Source: Eopsaltria australis
Lineage: Eukaryota > Chordata > Aves > Passeriformes > Petroicidae
Direction of reading: 5' to 3'
DNA: 64,000 bases
Assembly (NCBI GenBank): GCA_034509425.1
Contig: JAVTVJ010000033.1
Span: forward strand, 2,046,001 to 2,110,000
The position numbers and the translations under genes were made by a program. Within the stretch, counting starts at the first letter, position 1. Every line of letters begins with the position of its first letter. The notes under the pieces are model-generated. The model was not told the DNA's origin, did no database searches, and worked only from the letters and a program-made list of their open reading frames with translations. Positions 52,111 to 62,130 of this stretch are shown here, piece after piece.

Positions 52111-53989
52111 CTGAAAGAAAAATAATAGCAAAAAGTAAGCAAGAAAGACAATAGAAGTTTAGAGATAAAATAGATTAACGGAAACATTCTATCATTAAAT
52201 TTGCTTTCCAAGGCAGTGACACAGATTGACTGAATCCAAAACATGTCTATTTATACATGACTGCCAGCACTAGTAAGAAAAAGATTAAAAATGGAAACTC
52301 AAAATAACACTACAGAAACAAGTTTTAAAAACTGACATGAAACAAAAAAAGTGTATCGTGTTTTAAAATACTCTAAAGTTTATCAGGCTTTTAATCAGTC
52401 ATGTTTAAACAGTAATATTCTGTCTGGGATTACTGTCAATCCCAGCAAATACAGAGAAAATGTAAAGCCTTTTTTAGAGGACAAGAGTTTCATATTTACA
52501 GATACAGAGTTAAACAGCTGTAATGGTTCTATTTGTACTAGAAATAGTTGAACTAGTTGAAATATTCTACTTGTTTTATAATGTAATGTGCAAAAAGGTA
52601 AATTCCATTGAATCTTTCAAATCAATTAATTTGCTCTTGCAACCACAAGCTAAACCCCCTGGGTTCAATGTATTCACTCCTGGGCCTCTAAATTTTGAAG
52701 TCTGTCCTGCTGCTCCACTTCACTTTTTAAAAAGTAGAGACATTCTTACAGGTTTCAGCGTGAGTGTTGTATTCCCTGAATTTGCAGGCAGCATAATCCA
52801 GGTTGTAAAAAACCAAACCATTGTTACCACAGTAGTGGTATTTTCACATAAAAATTACAATGACAGAAATGCAAGTTTCAAAAAATGATTTTGCATGGTT
52901 GCTGTTCTTGGCAATGAGGCAAAAGTGCTGGCCAAGTGGCATATCCTGAAAGTGGCTCGTATACCAAACAAAGCACTAACACAATGTGCAGGATTATATT
53001 TTTCTTAGAACCAAAGGCTGGAAGCAGCTTTATAATAAGTCTTCCAGAAGTATGATTTACCACTATTATATTTATTGTTGGTGGTCGTGTGGGCCAGCAC
53101 TGGATAATACTGAAGACATTTATGAAATATTCCTTACCTTTCTTGCTCTATTTTATGTCAGTAGTTCAGACAATTTACAACTGCTGTTCTGTGTAGAACT
53201 GTACTGTGAAATGGAGCTTACTGTTAGAGCTCCAGGTCTCATGTCTCCTCCTACATGGTATGTGTCTTTTTAATTTGCAGTGCTGCTGACACAGTATGCT
53301 TGATTAGGGACTAGTGTTGAAGATAACTCTGTAGGATAAAATGCTGGCTCTCTTAGTCATGTTGTTGTATAAATTCTGCCATGTGTACATGCCAAGAGAG
53401 AACTTGAGAGGTGTAAAATGTAGCTTGATGCAAGTAGAAATACCTCTATTTTAGTGCAATAGCACAAGAAAATACTCTTTGGAGACTTTGACCCATGACA
53501 GTCATGAAAGTAATATAGCAGGATGATGAGGGGGTGTTATATATCCTCTGTTACTGATTATGGAACAAATCATTGTTTTGTTTTATGCTAGGACTAAGGC
53601 CCTTGAAGTAAAGGGAGCAGTCCCACAGCTGGACTGAAATGCAGGTTTTTCAACGTCTGCTCTAGTGAAACAAAGACATTTTGAGAACTAGGAAGGAGGG
53701 CTTAGGACTAAAAGAGGTGTATATTTTAACATAGATGTAATATAGATTATTCTACAGCATGCTCTTTAGAGACAGAAGAGATCAATTATAGCTAAATTGA
53801 GATGTGATAGAAGGAGATTTAGTGATATGAGGAAGCTTAAATTAATCCCTCCTAAGGTAATATCGACAAATGTTACTCGCTGGTGTCATCAGTCTAGTGC
53901 TTTCAGCAGTCTGTGACACAGGCAAGAGTACTGCCTCCTGTGAAAGGAAGGAAATGCTTCATCAGCAACCAAAACCTGTTCTCTGGATT

Positions 53990-54650
53990 GTCAAAACCCT
54001 GAAGAAAACCTCCCTGATGGTAAAATCCTAAATGCAGCCTTAAGGATTGAATTTTTCCTGTCTCATCAGATTGCTCTTGGACTCAGCACCTTGCTTTCAC
54101 TCCAGGCCAAACCAGTGGCCAGCCAAGGCTCAACACCTCTCAGTGAGACTCTCTTAGGAGTCAGGGCACAGAGTAGAGCAGCTGAAGATTGAGCCCACCT
54201 AGATCTACAATCTTGTGTGGGGAACTGCCTGGGTAGCCCAAACAGTGACAGAATCAGCCCGCTGGGCTTCTACCATCACTTTCTGCAAGCCTCTTGCACA
54301 GGCCATGGTTATCCTTCTCTTAGCACCATACCTCAGCACCCCCTGGCCTGTGGAGTTCCATTTCCTCATCCTCCAGTCCCTTTCCTCAGACCTGGAGGTA
54401 GCGATTGAGAAGCGGACAGACAGGAGCAGTCTTTTATATTCTTGTCCCCCCTTCCTCTCCTGGCCCAGGCTGGCTGTGGAGGAGAGGAAAAAGATGGCTG
54501 CAGATCCCCGATGGGCTGTCCCCCAGACACTGTGGGACAGGCGGCAGCTGCTGACACACCCAGCCCTCCTCCAAGAGCTCCTTCATCATCTATGCCTCTG
54601 CCCAGATATCTCTGTCTGAGGGCTAAAACTTAGAAAACTAAAACAAAACT
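53990..54650. other. GC-rich island of unknown origin
   Basis: Composition changes abruptly to GC-richer sequence for about 650 bp. Two overlapping plus-strand frames (54215-54619 and 54217-54408) and several minus-strand frames are open. The longest predicted peptide has a hydrophobic, W/L/P-rich composition and no domain I recognise. It matches neither CR1 nor the two LTR families in the window. Possible explanations are an old retroviral or retroposed fragment, a repeat unknown to me, or a small GC-rich regulatory island. Confidence 0.35.
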
Positions 54651-56285
54651 TCTATTTTTCCAGAGGGAAAAGAAACGATGGAAATGTGGATACTACCCTA
54701 TGTGAAGGACCATGCTGCTTTTCACATACACCCTGATTAAACACTTGTTCTTATTCTGCTGTGGTTCAGTTCCTTATGTGATCTTTAAAGGTGAAACCTA
54801 AACTCCCCCCCAAAGCCCTCTAAATTCAACAAAATTCTGCATCCTTTGATGGCACTCCAGATAAAGCACTTTGAATATGTGGGACTTTAATTTAATCTGA
54901 TCCTAAAAGCCACCATGCTAGAGCAGACCAAAGATCTGTGTAGTCCCCTGCAGAGGCTGAAGCCTTCATGGTTTTCAGTGGATTTCTCTTTTACTTGAAG
55001 TCTTCCCTTGAACCCACTCACTGTCTAGATAACCTGGCAGGATGGCACTGAAATCTCTCTGTGTACAGCATAAACAGCACCTTAATGAGATTGGATATTC
55101 TTTGAGAGAGGAGACAGAAGGAGAATGCAAAAGTGATAGTTGGTGGAACATCAGATATTGCCCGGAAAACATCTGAAACGGCATAAATGGAAGTTGTTAA
55201 TACAGCTTTGGGTTGGACTGAGGGAAGGAAGGAGCGAAAGGACCTGCAGGTCACAGACTTGAGAGAGATCTAAAATTAGAAAAATCCTGTTTAAACAGCA
55301 GCTTTGGAAATTATAAATTGAGCTACCTTTTGAGGTAAGTTAAATATTAAACTCAGGGAGCTGTGGGCAGAACCTGACAAACTTTGAATGGCTAAAACAG
55401 CATTTTCTCAAAGGAAACAATAAAGCTCATATGCTGCTAGCTTACAACCTCAGATGGGGAAAGAAATAATAAAAAAAAGATCTATTTTAGCAATTAAGAA
55501 CTGTATTGGAGCTATGAAATATGAACCAAAAGAAATTTGTGAGTTCCTTGAAGGTTTCTTTTAATGCCTTTATACTTGCAAGAAACAGGTCTCTGGAGAT
55601 AAAAGGTCAGATTGTGAAGGCTAATATGTCTGGTTACTCAGCAGAATAAAAGGCCAGATTGGACTGTCCTTTTGAAGCTAAGGAAATTCAAAAGTGATTT
55701 AAAAAATATGCCAGCAAGAAAAACTTCAGGATTTTTCCAATTCCCCTGTGACTTTTCTTTTTATATTTTCATTATATACCTGGTAATGCAGATACCTTCG
55801 AGGACAAATTTGCCTTTCTGTTATGATGGAGGCAAATTTTACCCACTCCTATAATTCATAAGCACATTATAAAATGTAGATATGAATCCACGTTTCTGTT
55901 TGTCTAGCAGAGTATTTTCCATTACTACAGACACAAGAAATATAAATTGAGTTTCTGCATAGATGTTTTTTGAGACGTGCTTCAAATTTGGTAAATGCAG
56001 TGAATTAGATAAAGAGGTGAATTAGAAGAATGAGGGTAGAAAGGAAGCTGGATATTGCATGGCTAAGCTCAGTTTGAAGGTGGGTTTAATTTTTTTAATT
56101 GGAGACACTGAAATTACTGACTGAAATAAATAAAGAACTGAACTTATTGCTTTTGAACGTCACGGTACCTTGGTTCATAAATAAATACATTACATTGGTC
56201 TTGAACTCAAAGCACCAAAACTGTTCCAACAAAGCTCCCACAGAGAAAGGCTGTAGAGGTGTGAGCTTGAATGGTGGACACTCAC
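54651..56285. other. noncoding spacer
   Basis: No gene is recognised. A short piece at about 54919-54952 (GAGCAGACCAAAGATCTGTG) resembles a motif I associate with old reptile/bird interspersed repeats (AGACCAAAGGTCCATCTAG) but is too short to classify. Confidence 0.5.
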
Positions 56286-56340
56286 CTATCAGCTGTTTGA
56301 TGTCTGACAGAGCCATTTGATGGAAGCTGTGCTTACTCAT
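56286..56340 (-). CDS. candidate first coding exon (start codon to splice donor), protein not recognised
   Basis: Seen: on the minus strand an ATG at 56340 in a favourable context (A at -3), followed by 18 codons beginning MSKHSFHQMALSDIKQLI, and then an excellent donor GATAG|GTGAGT at 56286. The coding part ends in phase 1. It could join directly to the segment 2184-2078, which starts by supplying the two missing codon bases, or to an unseen exon. Upstream I see purine-rich sequence and no clear promoter. An in-phase acceptor-like GAGGCAG lies shortly before the ATG but lacks a pyrimidine tract. The frame continues open beyond the donor, so a chance occurrence is possible. Function unknown. 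Confidence 0.3.
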
Positions 56341-56722
56341 CTTGCTCTTGTTTCCTGCCTCCTCTATTCTGCATTAAGATCTTGCTGCTTATCTCCAACA
56401 GACTTTTGACTACATTGGGGTCTTTCCAGGGGTTTTGGATTTTCCAGATTCTGGATCAACTTTCCCTGATCATGATACATGGATCCAGATCCAGCCCCTG
56501 ACTGTCACTGAGCCTTAGCAGTTAGACATGACTGCTCACATGCAGGCATACACACACACTCAGATCTTACATATGCCATGATTAACCCTGCATTTGAGAT
56601 ACGTGGCAGAACTATTTTATTGTGGTTGGAAAGTTATTAATGTAATGTTTAAATACTTCCATATCATGCTAATGGTAAGATCAGTTCTAACTTTGCTTAT
56701 AGGGCAGCAATATTATAATGGA

Positions 56723-57220
56723 GTCACAGATTAACACAGAATGGCTGAGGGTGGAAGGGACCTCTGAAGACCATCTGATCCAGCCCCTATACTCAAGCAG
56801 GGCCACTTACAGCAGACTCCCTAGGACTATGTCAAGGTGGCTTTTGACTGTCTCCAAGGAGACTCCACAACCTCCCTGGACTACCTGTGCTAGAGATCAA
56901 CCACCATCACAGTAAAAAAAAAAAAAGGTGTTTCCTGGTGTTCAGACAGAGCTTCCAGTGTTTCAGTTTTGTGCCCCTTTCCTCTGGTCCTGCCATCAGA
57001 AAAGAGCCTGGTTCTGTCCTACTTACAGACTGCCCTCAGGTATTTGTATACATTGATAAGATTCCTCTGAGCCTTCTCTAAGCTAAGCAGTCCCAGCTTC
57101 CTCAACCATTCATCATGAGTGATACTCCAGTCCTTTAATCATCCTTGCGACCCTCTGCTGGATTCTCTCCAGTTTGTCCATGTCTTTTGTGTGCTGGGAA
57201 GCCCAGAATGAGACACAGTA
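56723..57220 (-). mobile_element. CR1 LINE 3' fragment, minus orientation
   Basis: Read on the plus strand it is the reverse complement of a CR1 3' region: ACACAGAATGGCTGAGGGTG, GGAAGGGACCTCTGAAGACC, ATCTGATCCAGCCCC, a diverged central part with an inserted run of 13 A (56914-56926), GCCTTCTCTAAGCTAAGCAG, CCCAGCTTCCTCAACCATTC, CTGGATTCTCTCCAGTTTGT and GGAAGCCCAGAATGAGACAC. It stops at 57220, exactly where the next CR1 copy begins with its 3' tail. Its upstream part is absent, either by normal 5' truncation or by displacement. Noncoding. Confidence 0.9.
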
Positions 57221-58040
57221 TCAGAGAATCATAGAATCACAGAATATCCTGAGTGGAAAAGGACCCACAAGTATCAAGAACAGCTCCTGTTCTTGCACAG
57301 GACAACCCCAAATATCATGCCGTGTGCCTGAGAGCATTGCCCAAATGCTTCTTGAACTCTGTCTATCTTGGTGGTGTGACCAATTTCCACAGAGAGCCTT
57401 TCCAGAGCCCAACCACCCTCCGGGGGTAGAACCTTTTTCTAATATCCAATCTAAAGCTCCCCTGACACAACTTCAGGCCATTCCCTCAGGTTCTGTCACT
57501 GGTCACCACAGAGCAGAGATCAGTGCCTGCCCCTCCTCTTCACCTCATGAGGAAGTTGTAGTCTGTGACAAGGTCTCGCCTGAGTCCTGAGTCCTCCCTG
57601 AGTTTCCTCTTCTCCAGGCTGAACAGACCAAGTGAGGTCAGCCAGTTTATCTTTATAACTTTAATTCTGACTCCCAACTGTGTCCTAACCAGGGCTGAAC
57701 AGGGAAAAGGATCACCTGCCTTTTCCTGCTGTCAATGCTCCTTTTATACAACCCAAAATACTGGCACCCTTCACTGCTGCAAGATCACACTGCTAGGTCA
57801 TGTTCAACACGGTGTCCCCCAGGTCCCCTAGGTCCTTTTCTGCAAAGAGGCTTTCCAGATGAGCAGCCACCAGCACATACTGGTGCCTGGGGTTGTTCCT
57901 CCCCAGGTGCACAAAGTTGCTCTTTCCTCTGTAGGGCATCTTATGGGAGACAGTACAGATAACCTGGGAGTGGAATTCCTTCACCCGCATCCTCTCTGCA
58001 GGCCTGTATTGTGATATTTGACTACAGCTGGCCCCATGAC
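57221..58040 (-). mobile_element. CR1 LINE 3' fragment, longer copy, minus orientation
   Basis: It begins with the inverted CR1 tail ATCATAGAATCACAGAATAT and TGAGTGGAAAAGGACCCACA. Then come TCTTGCACAGGACAACCCCA, CAGAGAGCCTTTCCAGAGCC, TTCCTCTTCTCCAGGCTGAA, and toward the far end GTCCCCCAGGTCCCCTAGGT, TTCCTCCCCAGGTGCACAAA and CCTCTCTGCAGGCC. These are the 3' untranslated region and the end of the reverse-transcriptase frame of a CR1 element in inverse orientation. The far boundary is blurred by divergence (about 58005-58040). Open frames inside are remnants or chance and show no intact domain. Confidence 0.88.
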
Positions 58041-58528
58041 ACATCATATATTGCTATATAATCTTTATATATTTGTGTTGGCCACTTCAAAATTATCCTA
58101 GAAAATGGATCTTATTTCATTGTTGCGTGAATTTAAAATACCACATTAGGTTGGCAATGATTGAAAGATTTACTGTGTTTGCTCTAAAGAAAGCACCTCT
58201 TTCATACCTTTAAAAAATAATTTATTACTGTTTAGAGTTCTGCACTGATTGCTCTTTAAATACTTCTAACCTTAATAAAAATATCTCTGGCGTAATTCTA
58301 ATAAATGTTTTATCAACTTGTGAACTTCACAGAACAGATGACTTTGAGACTGACATGCATAAAATTCAACGAGTGAAAAATTATCTGTAACACAAAAAGA
58401 AACAAAGTACTTTGGATGGGACTTGTTAAAAACTTGTTTGTCTTGCAATAGGTGGCAGCTCTTAAGTAAATAAAAATTACTTAAGGGAATTTTAATACAG
58501 AAATTTACCTACATTTTATTTTGTATAC
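58041..58528. other. AT-rich unique sequence between CR1 copies
   Basis: This unique sequence has no repeat similarity and forms the donor-side flank of the exon candidate at 58529-58661. Confidence 0.5.
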
Positions 58529-58661
58529 CATCCACATTAATTTTCTGCAAGTTCTGTCCAAGGATATTGAGGTTTATGCGATTTCCAGTAATATCATAGT
58601 AATCTTCATGAGAAGTAAAATCAGATGTTTTCCCCTCCAGAGGACTGATCTCATTACAAGG
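58529..58661 (-). CDS. candidate internal coding exon, protein not recognised
   Basis: Seen: a 133 bp minus-strand segment that follows the acceptor CTTGTCTTTGCAG and is open for 44 codons plus one base (phase 0 in, phase 1 out). The donor is G|GTATAC, usable but weak. If not spliced there, the frame reaches a TAG seven codons later and could be a terminal exon. The peptide is polar and protein-like, with pieces such as ISPLEGKTSDFTSHEDYYD and TGNRINLNILGQNLQKINVD; the latter faintly resembles a leucine-rich-repeat rhythm. Its outgoing phase 1 equals that needed by the candidate at 2184-2078. It sits in a roughly 700 bp island of unique sequence between two CR1 insertions, as expected if flanking intron but not the exon tolerates insertions. 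Family unknown; chance cannot be excluded. Confidence 0.4.
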
Positions 58662-58752
58662 CTGCAAAGACAAGTTTCTTCCTTTTTGTCTCCCTAAAGC
58701 ACAACTTGGCATTCCTTTCTATGCAGTAGAGATGGAAAATTATTTGGAAATT

Positions 58753-59600
58753 ACAGGATCATAAAATAATTCAGATTTGAAAATATTTCAGGAGACAGTT
58801 TCCAACAGCTTTTTCAGGCACCCTTTGCAGTGCTCAACAGACTCACACTGAAGAATATTATCCAGCTTATCCAGCCAGAATTCCCTTTACTGCAGACTGT
58901 GACTGTTGCCTCTTGTCCTTTACTGTGCTCTTCTGCTTCTCTATAACTGCCCTTTTAGAAACTAAAAGCAGCAATTGGATTCATACTTAACATTCACTTC
59001 TCCAGGCTAAGCAAACAAATCTTCCTATGGCTCTTTCTGTAAATGAAATATTCTGCACCCCTAGCCACTAGGTGACCTAGACAGGCATCTTAGCAGCTCT
59101 GGAATGGATCCTTTCCAGTTTGTCAGTGCTTGTTTTATACCGAGGAGCTCAAAGCTGGACAAAATGCTCCAATCCTCAGAAGGCTGGAATATAAGGAAAT
59201 AATCCTTTCCCTTGATCTGCTGGTTATCCTCTTGCTAATGCATCCTAGAATGTGGCTATCCTTCATCTCCAGGAGGCCTTGCTGCTGATTTGTGTTCCAC
59301 TTGCTCACAAAGACTGTGCCTCCCCCACCAATGCTATTCTTCAGAGCTGCTGCCTGTCCACTCAGGCCCAGCATACACAGGCTTATTCCATCCCAGAAGG
59401 ACTCTTAATTCACCTTTGCCAAGTGTGCCGAGGTTCTGCTTGCTCATTCCTCCAGGCTGTGGAGGTGTTGCAGTCCTGCCCTCTAGCGTATCAATTGCTT
59501 TACCTTCTCTGGTGTCATCTCAGAAGCTGACAAAGATGCTTTCTGCCCCATTGCCCAAGCCATTGATGAAGACATTAAACACTGCTGAGGAGTTCGCTAG
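58753..59600 (-). mobile_element. CR1 LINE fragment, long diverged copy, minus orientation
   Basis: It begins near a degraded inverted tail (GGATCATAAAATAATTCAG). Inverted CR1 landmarks follow: CACTTCTCCAGGCTAAGCAA, CTGGAATGGATCCTTTCCAG, GAGCTCAAAGCTGGACAAAA, TTTCCCTTGATCTGCTGG, TGCATCCTAGAATGTGGCTA and, at the far end, CCATTGATGAAGACATTAAA. These correspond to the 3' untranslated region and the last part of the reverse-transcriptase open frame in inverse orientation. More diverged than the copy at 57221, so probably an older insertion. Confidence 0.85.
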
Positions 59601-61799
59601 TGGCTCAGCTGTACAGAAAGCTCACAGAGGTAAGGTGGAGGATGGTTAACTGCTCCTTTCTGAAGTATTCAGATACAATAATAATAGATGCCATAGGGAA
59701 TACCCATGCGGAAAGTAATAATTCAGTCTTCAGAATGACATTTGAATAGTGTGCAGCAAATAGGGCCTGAGGCCACACATCAAATTCTACAGATAAAAGA
59801 AAAAAAAACTCTGCATCTGCTCACTCTGTGAGCATTATCTATCTTTTGTGTTGAAAGGAGCAGGAGTTCACTGAAAAATCTCCAGTGATCATGTGATCAG
59901 GAAAAAATCATCACCGGTCATTTACTGATGTAGGCAAGGGGACTGAATCCAAAATTTCTTATTTTATAAATGCTTTTCTGGAATAGATGAAAAGGCTGCA
60001 TCTTGAAGCGTAGTCTTACCACTATGATTCTATGAAACTACTGCTCTGAACTGTCCTCATCTTAGTTGATCACTTCTACAACATCATAAGAGGAGGAGAT
60101 TCAGTTAGTCTGAGGAATAAGAGAAAGAGGAATATGGCAGAAGAGGTTTTCACATTTTGTGGAGAAAATAAGTGAGCTATAATTTATTAAGCTACAGCAA
60201 TTATTAATATATAATCATCTCTTTTAAGGTTTGTATACTACTGCTACCAACAGTGTGTTCTTCATTTTGCATATTAGCTGTCTAGGGATTTGGGCCAAAT
60301 TCCAAATCCACATGTATCTTTAATCACAGCTTTTACTGAAACCAATATCAAATATATTACCTAGGTGTAATAATTTTGGTTATTGTATAAATATCTGGAT
60401 ATTGAAGTGGGCTGCTGATATTGCACATTGACAATTCAAATATTTATTTGTAGTGTCTGCCAAGGGAAACTCTGTGTAGAAAGCTATGTTTAAGAGACTT
60501 TAAATAATCCCCTTTAAAACAGTCAAGGTGTTAGTGTTCTGCACACACAAATGTGCGCACGCAAGCACTAGGCTGAAACTGGAAGCCAAATAAACTATTG
60601 TGACATGTATTTTATTACACCTAATTATTATTTTATTTGCTAACTATTTTCAAATCCTAGCTGAAAGGGAACACCAAATCGTTTTGCATAGGTGTAAAGG
60701 TACAGCCTTGTAATAATACATCTCTAATGCATGTTGCACTGCTTAGAATTTTCCTACAGAAGACAGATACCAAACAGTCATTAAAGAATTGCACTTGTTA
60801 AGGGAAATGCACAAATTTGGGAGCTGTTCAGATGCTGAAAAATACATGACTGCTCATAGTTGAGTAAAAATATGATTTATACTTCTTATGATTTCTTCTG
60901 AAAGAGAAAATCCACTACTTTACTTGAAAAAATAGGACCTGCAAATTTCCTACTTGTTTTCTTTTCAAGCAGATCAGGGCTTTTCTGTTTTACAAGAGAA
61001 TATAAAGGGCATAATAAAGAAAGTCAAAAGAAAATTTGTTCAATTTGAAAGGTGCTGAAACAATTAATTGGAATGTCACTATTATAATGAGGCAATCATG
61101 TATGAACAACTATTATTTTTATTAATGATCTGCAGAAGGCTTGTATTTGCAGCTAGCTTGGGTGGACATTTTACCCCTGAAACTTTGCATATCTCCCTAT
61201 CTCTTTTTAAATAGTGCTGTAACTTGCTCAGAAATTTAATTTTCACTTGAGCAGGAGAAAAATCATTATGCCAGTGACAAATATATTAATAAAATCTTTG
61301 AAGAATCGTGATGTTACTTGAACAGCTGCAAGGATTTCTTTTACTGTGCAGTCCCCTATCTGGGGGACTTTAATTCTGTTCTCTTTTATATGAAAATATG
61401 TGCATTTCTTTTCACTGGACATCATAATTGCCAAAATAGGTGGCTATGGTTTCATAAAAGTGTCAAATTTATAAATAGCTTTTTCCAGCTATCATATATA
61501 TCTAGATATATGGGGTTTTTTTTACTACTACAGTGCACTTTCAGGAGAGTATTAGTGTTAAATAATGCATTTTAAACAACTGGTAACCAGAAATTCTAAT
61601 AGCAGGTTTTTAATCTCTTTCAAAATACAATCCTTCAGTACTGACTAAAAGATAATAGTGGGAAGATGCTTATTGTTGCTAGCAAAGAACATTATTAGTC
61701 ATTTAAAAGTAAATGTCATATTTTGAGGTCATGTCCTGAATGAGTGGGAAATACTCTTTTTTTCATTAAAGAAATTAAATGCTCGTGGACTTTTTTTTT
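59601..61799. other. AT-rich noncoding spacer
   Basis: No gene is recognised. At 60024-60035 the string ATGATTCTATGA looks like the last octamers of a CR1 tail on the plus strand, but the preceding sequence does not match CR1, so I do not call an element. Confidence 0.55.
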
Positions 61800-62130
61800 T
61801 CTTTTTTTGACATGTAATCAGGCCCAGTGCTTCACAGATCTTCTTGCCCAACTCTTTATTAACTGACCCGTGTGCCTCTGCAGTGTTAAGAGTTAATGGG
61901 ATGTGCCTCTAACTGACCTGCTGACCAAAGCCACTGGTTGGGACAGGTGCTTGACAGTGATCAACAAAATGGCTCTACCCCAAAGAGGCTGCTCAAAACA
62001 TGGAAGTGAATTCTAAAGTTTCAGCTGTACAATTGGTTGCGAAACCTTCTGCATAAAGCATCTCACAAAGATTTACTTTTTCCTCCTGTTACACTGCTGC
62101 ACAGGACCAAGGGGGGGTGGGACTGTCGAA
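61800..62130. promoter_or_regulatory. candidate regulatory block with E-box and MEIS-type sites
   Basis: Repeat-free, noncoding, of mixed composition. The E-box CAGGTG (61944-61949) lies two bases before TGACAG (61952-61957), and GTTAAGAGTTAATGGG (HNF1/homeodomain-like) is upstream near 61885. The texture resembles deeply conserved enhancers. No alignment available. Confidence 0.3.

Larger units (their letters stand above)
47793..53989. other. noncoding spacer with simple repeats
   Basis: No gene or dispersed repeat is recognised. It holds poly(G) at 47913-47929, poly(A) at 49164-49188, a CAAA array at 50005-50137 and three regulatory-looking blocks, listed separately. Confidence 0.5.

Noticed and set aside
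52523..52888. 121-codon plus-strand frame
   Set aside because: No recognisable family or motif, and it starts without favourable context. Judged a chance frame.
54919..54952. Short match to a reptile/bird interspersed-repeat motif
   Set aside because: Too short and too diverged to classify.
57174..57590. 138-codon plus-strand frame
   Set aside because: It reads antisense through two inverted CR1 fragments and spans their junction, so it cannot be a real gene.
60024..60035. ATGATTCTATGA resembling a CR1 tail
   Set aside because: The preceding sequence does not match a CR1 3' region. A 12 bp match is not enough.
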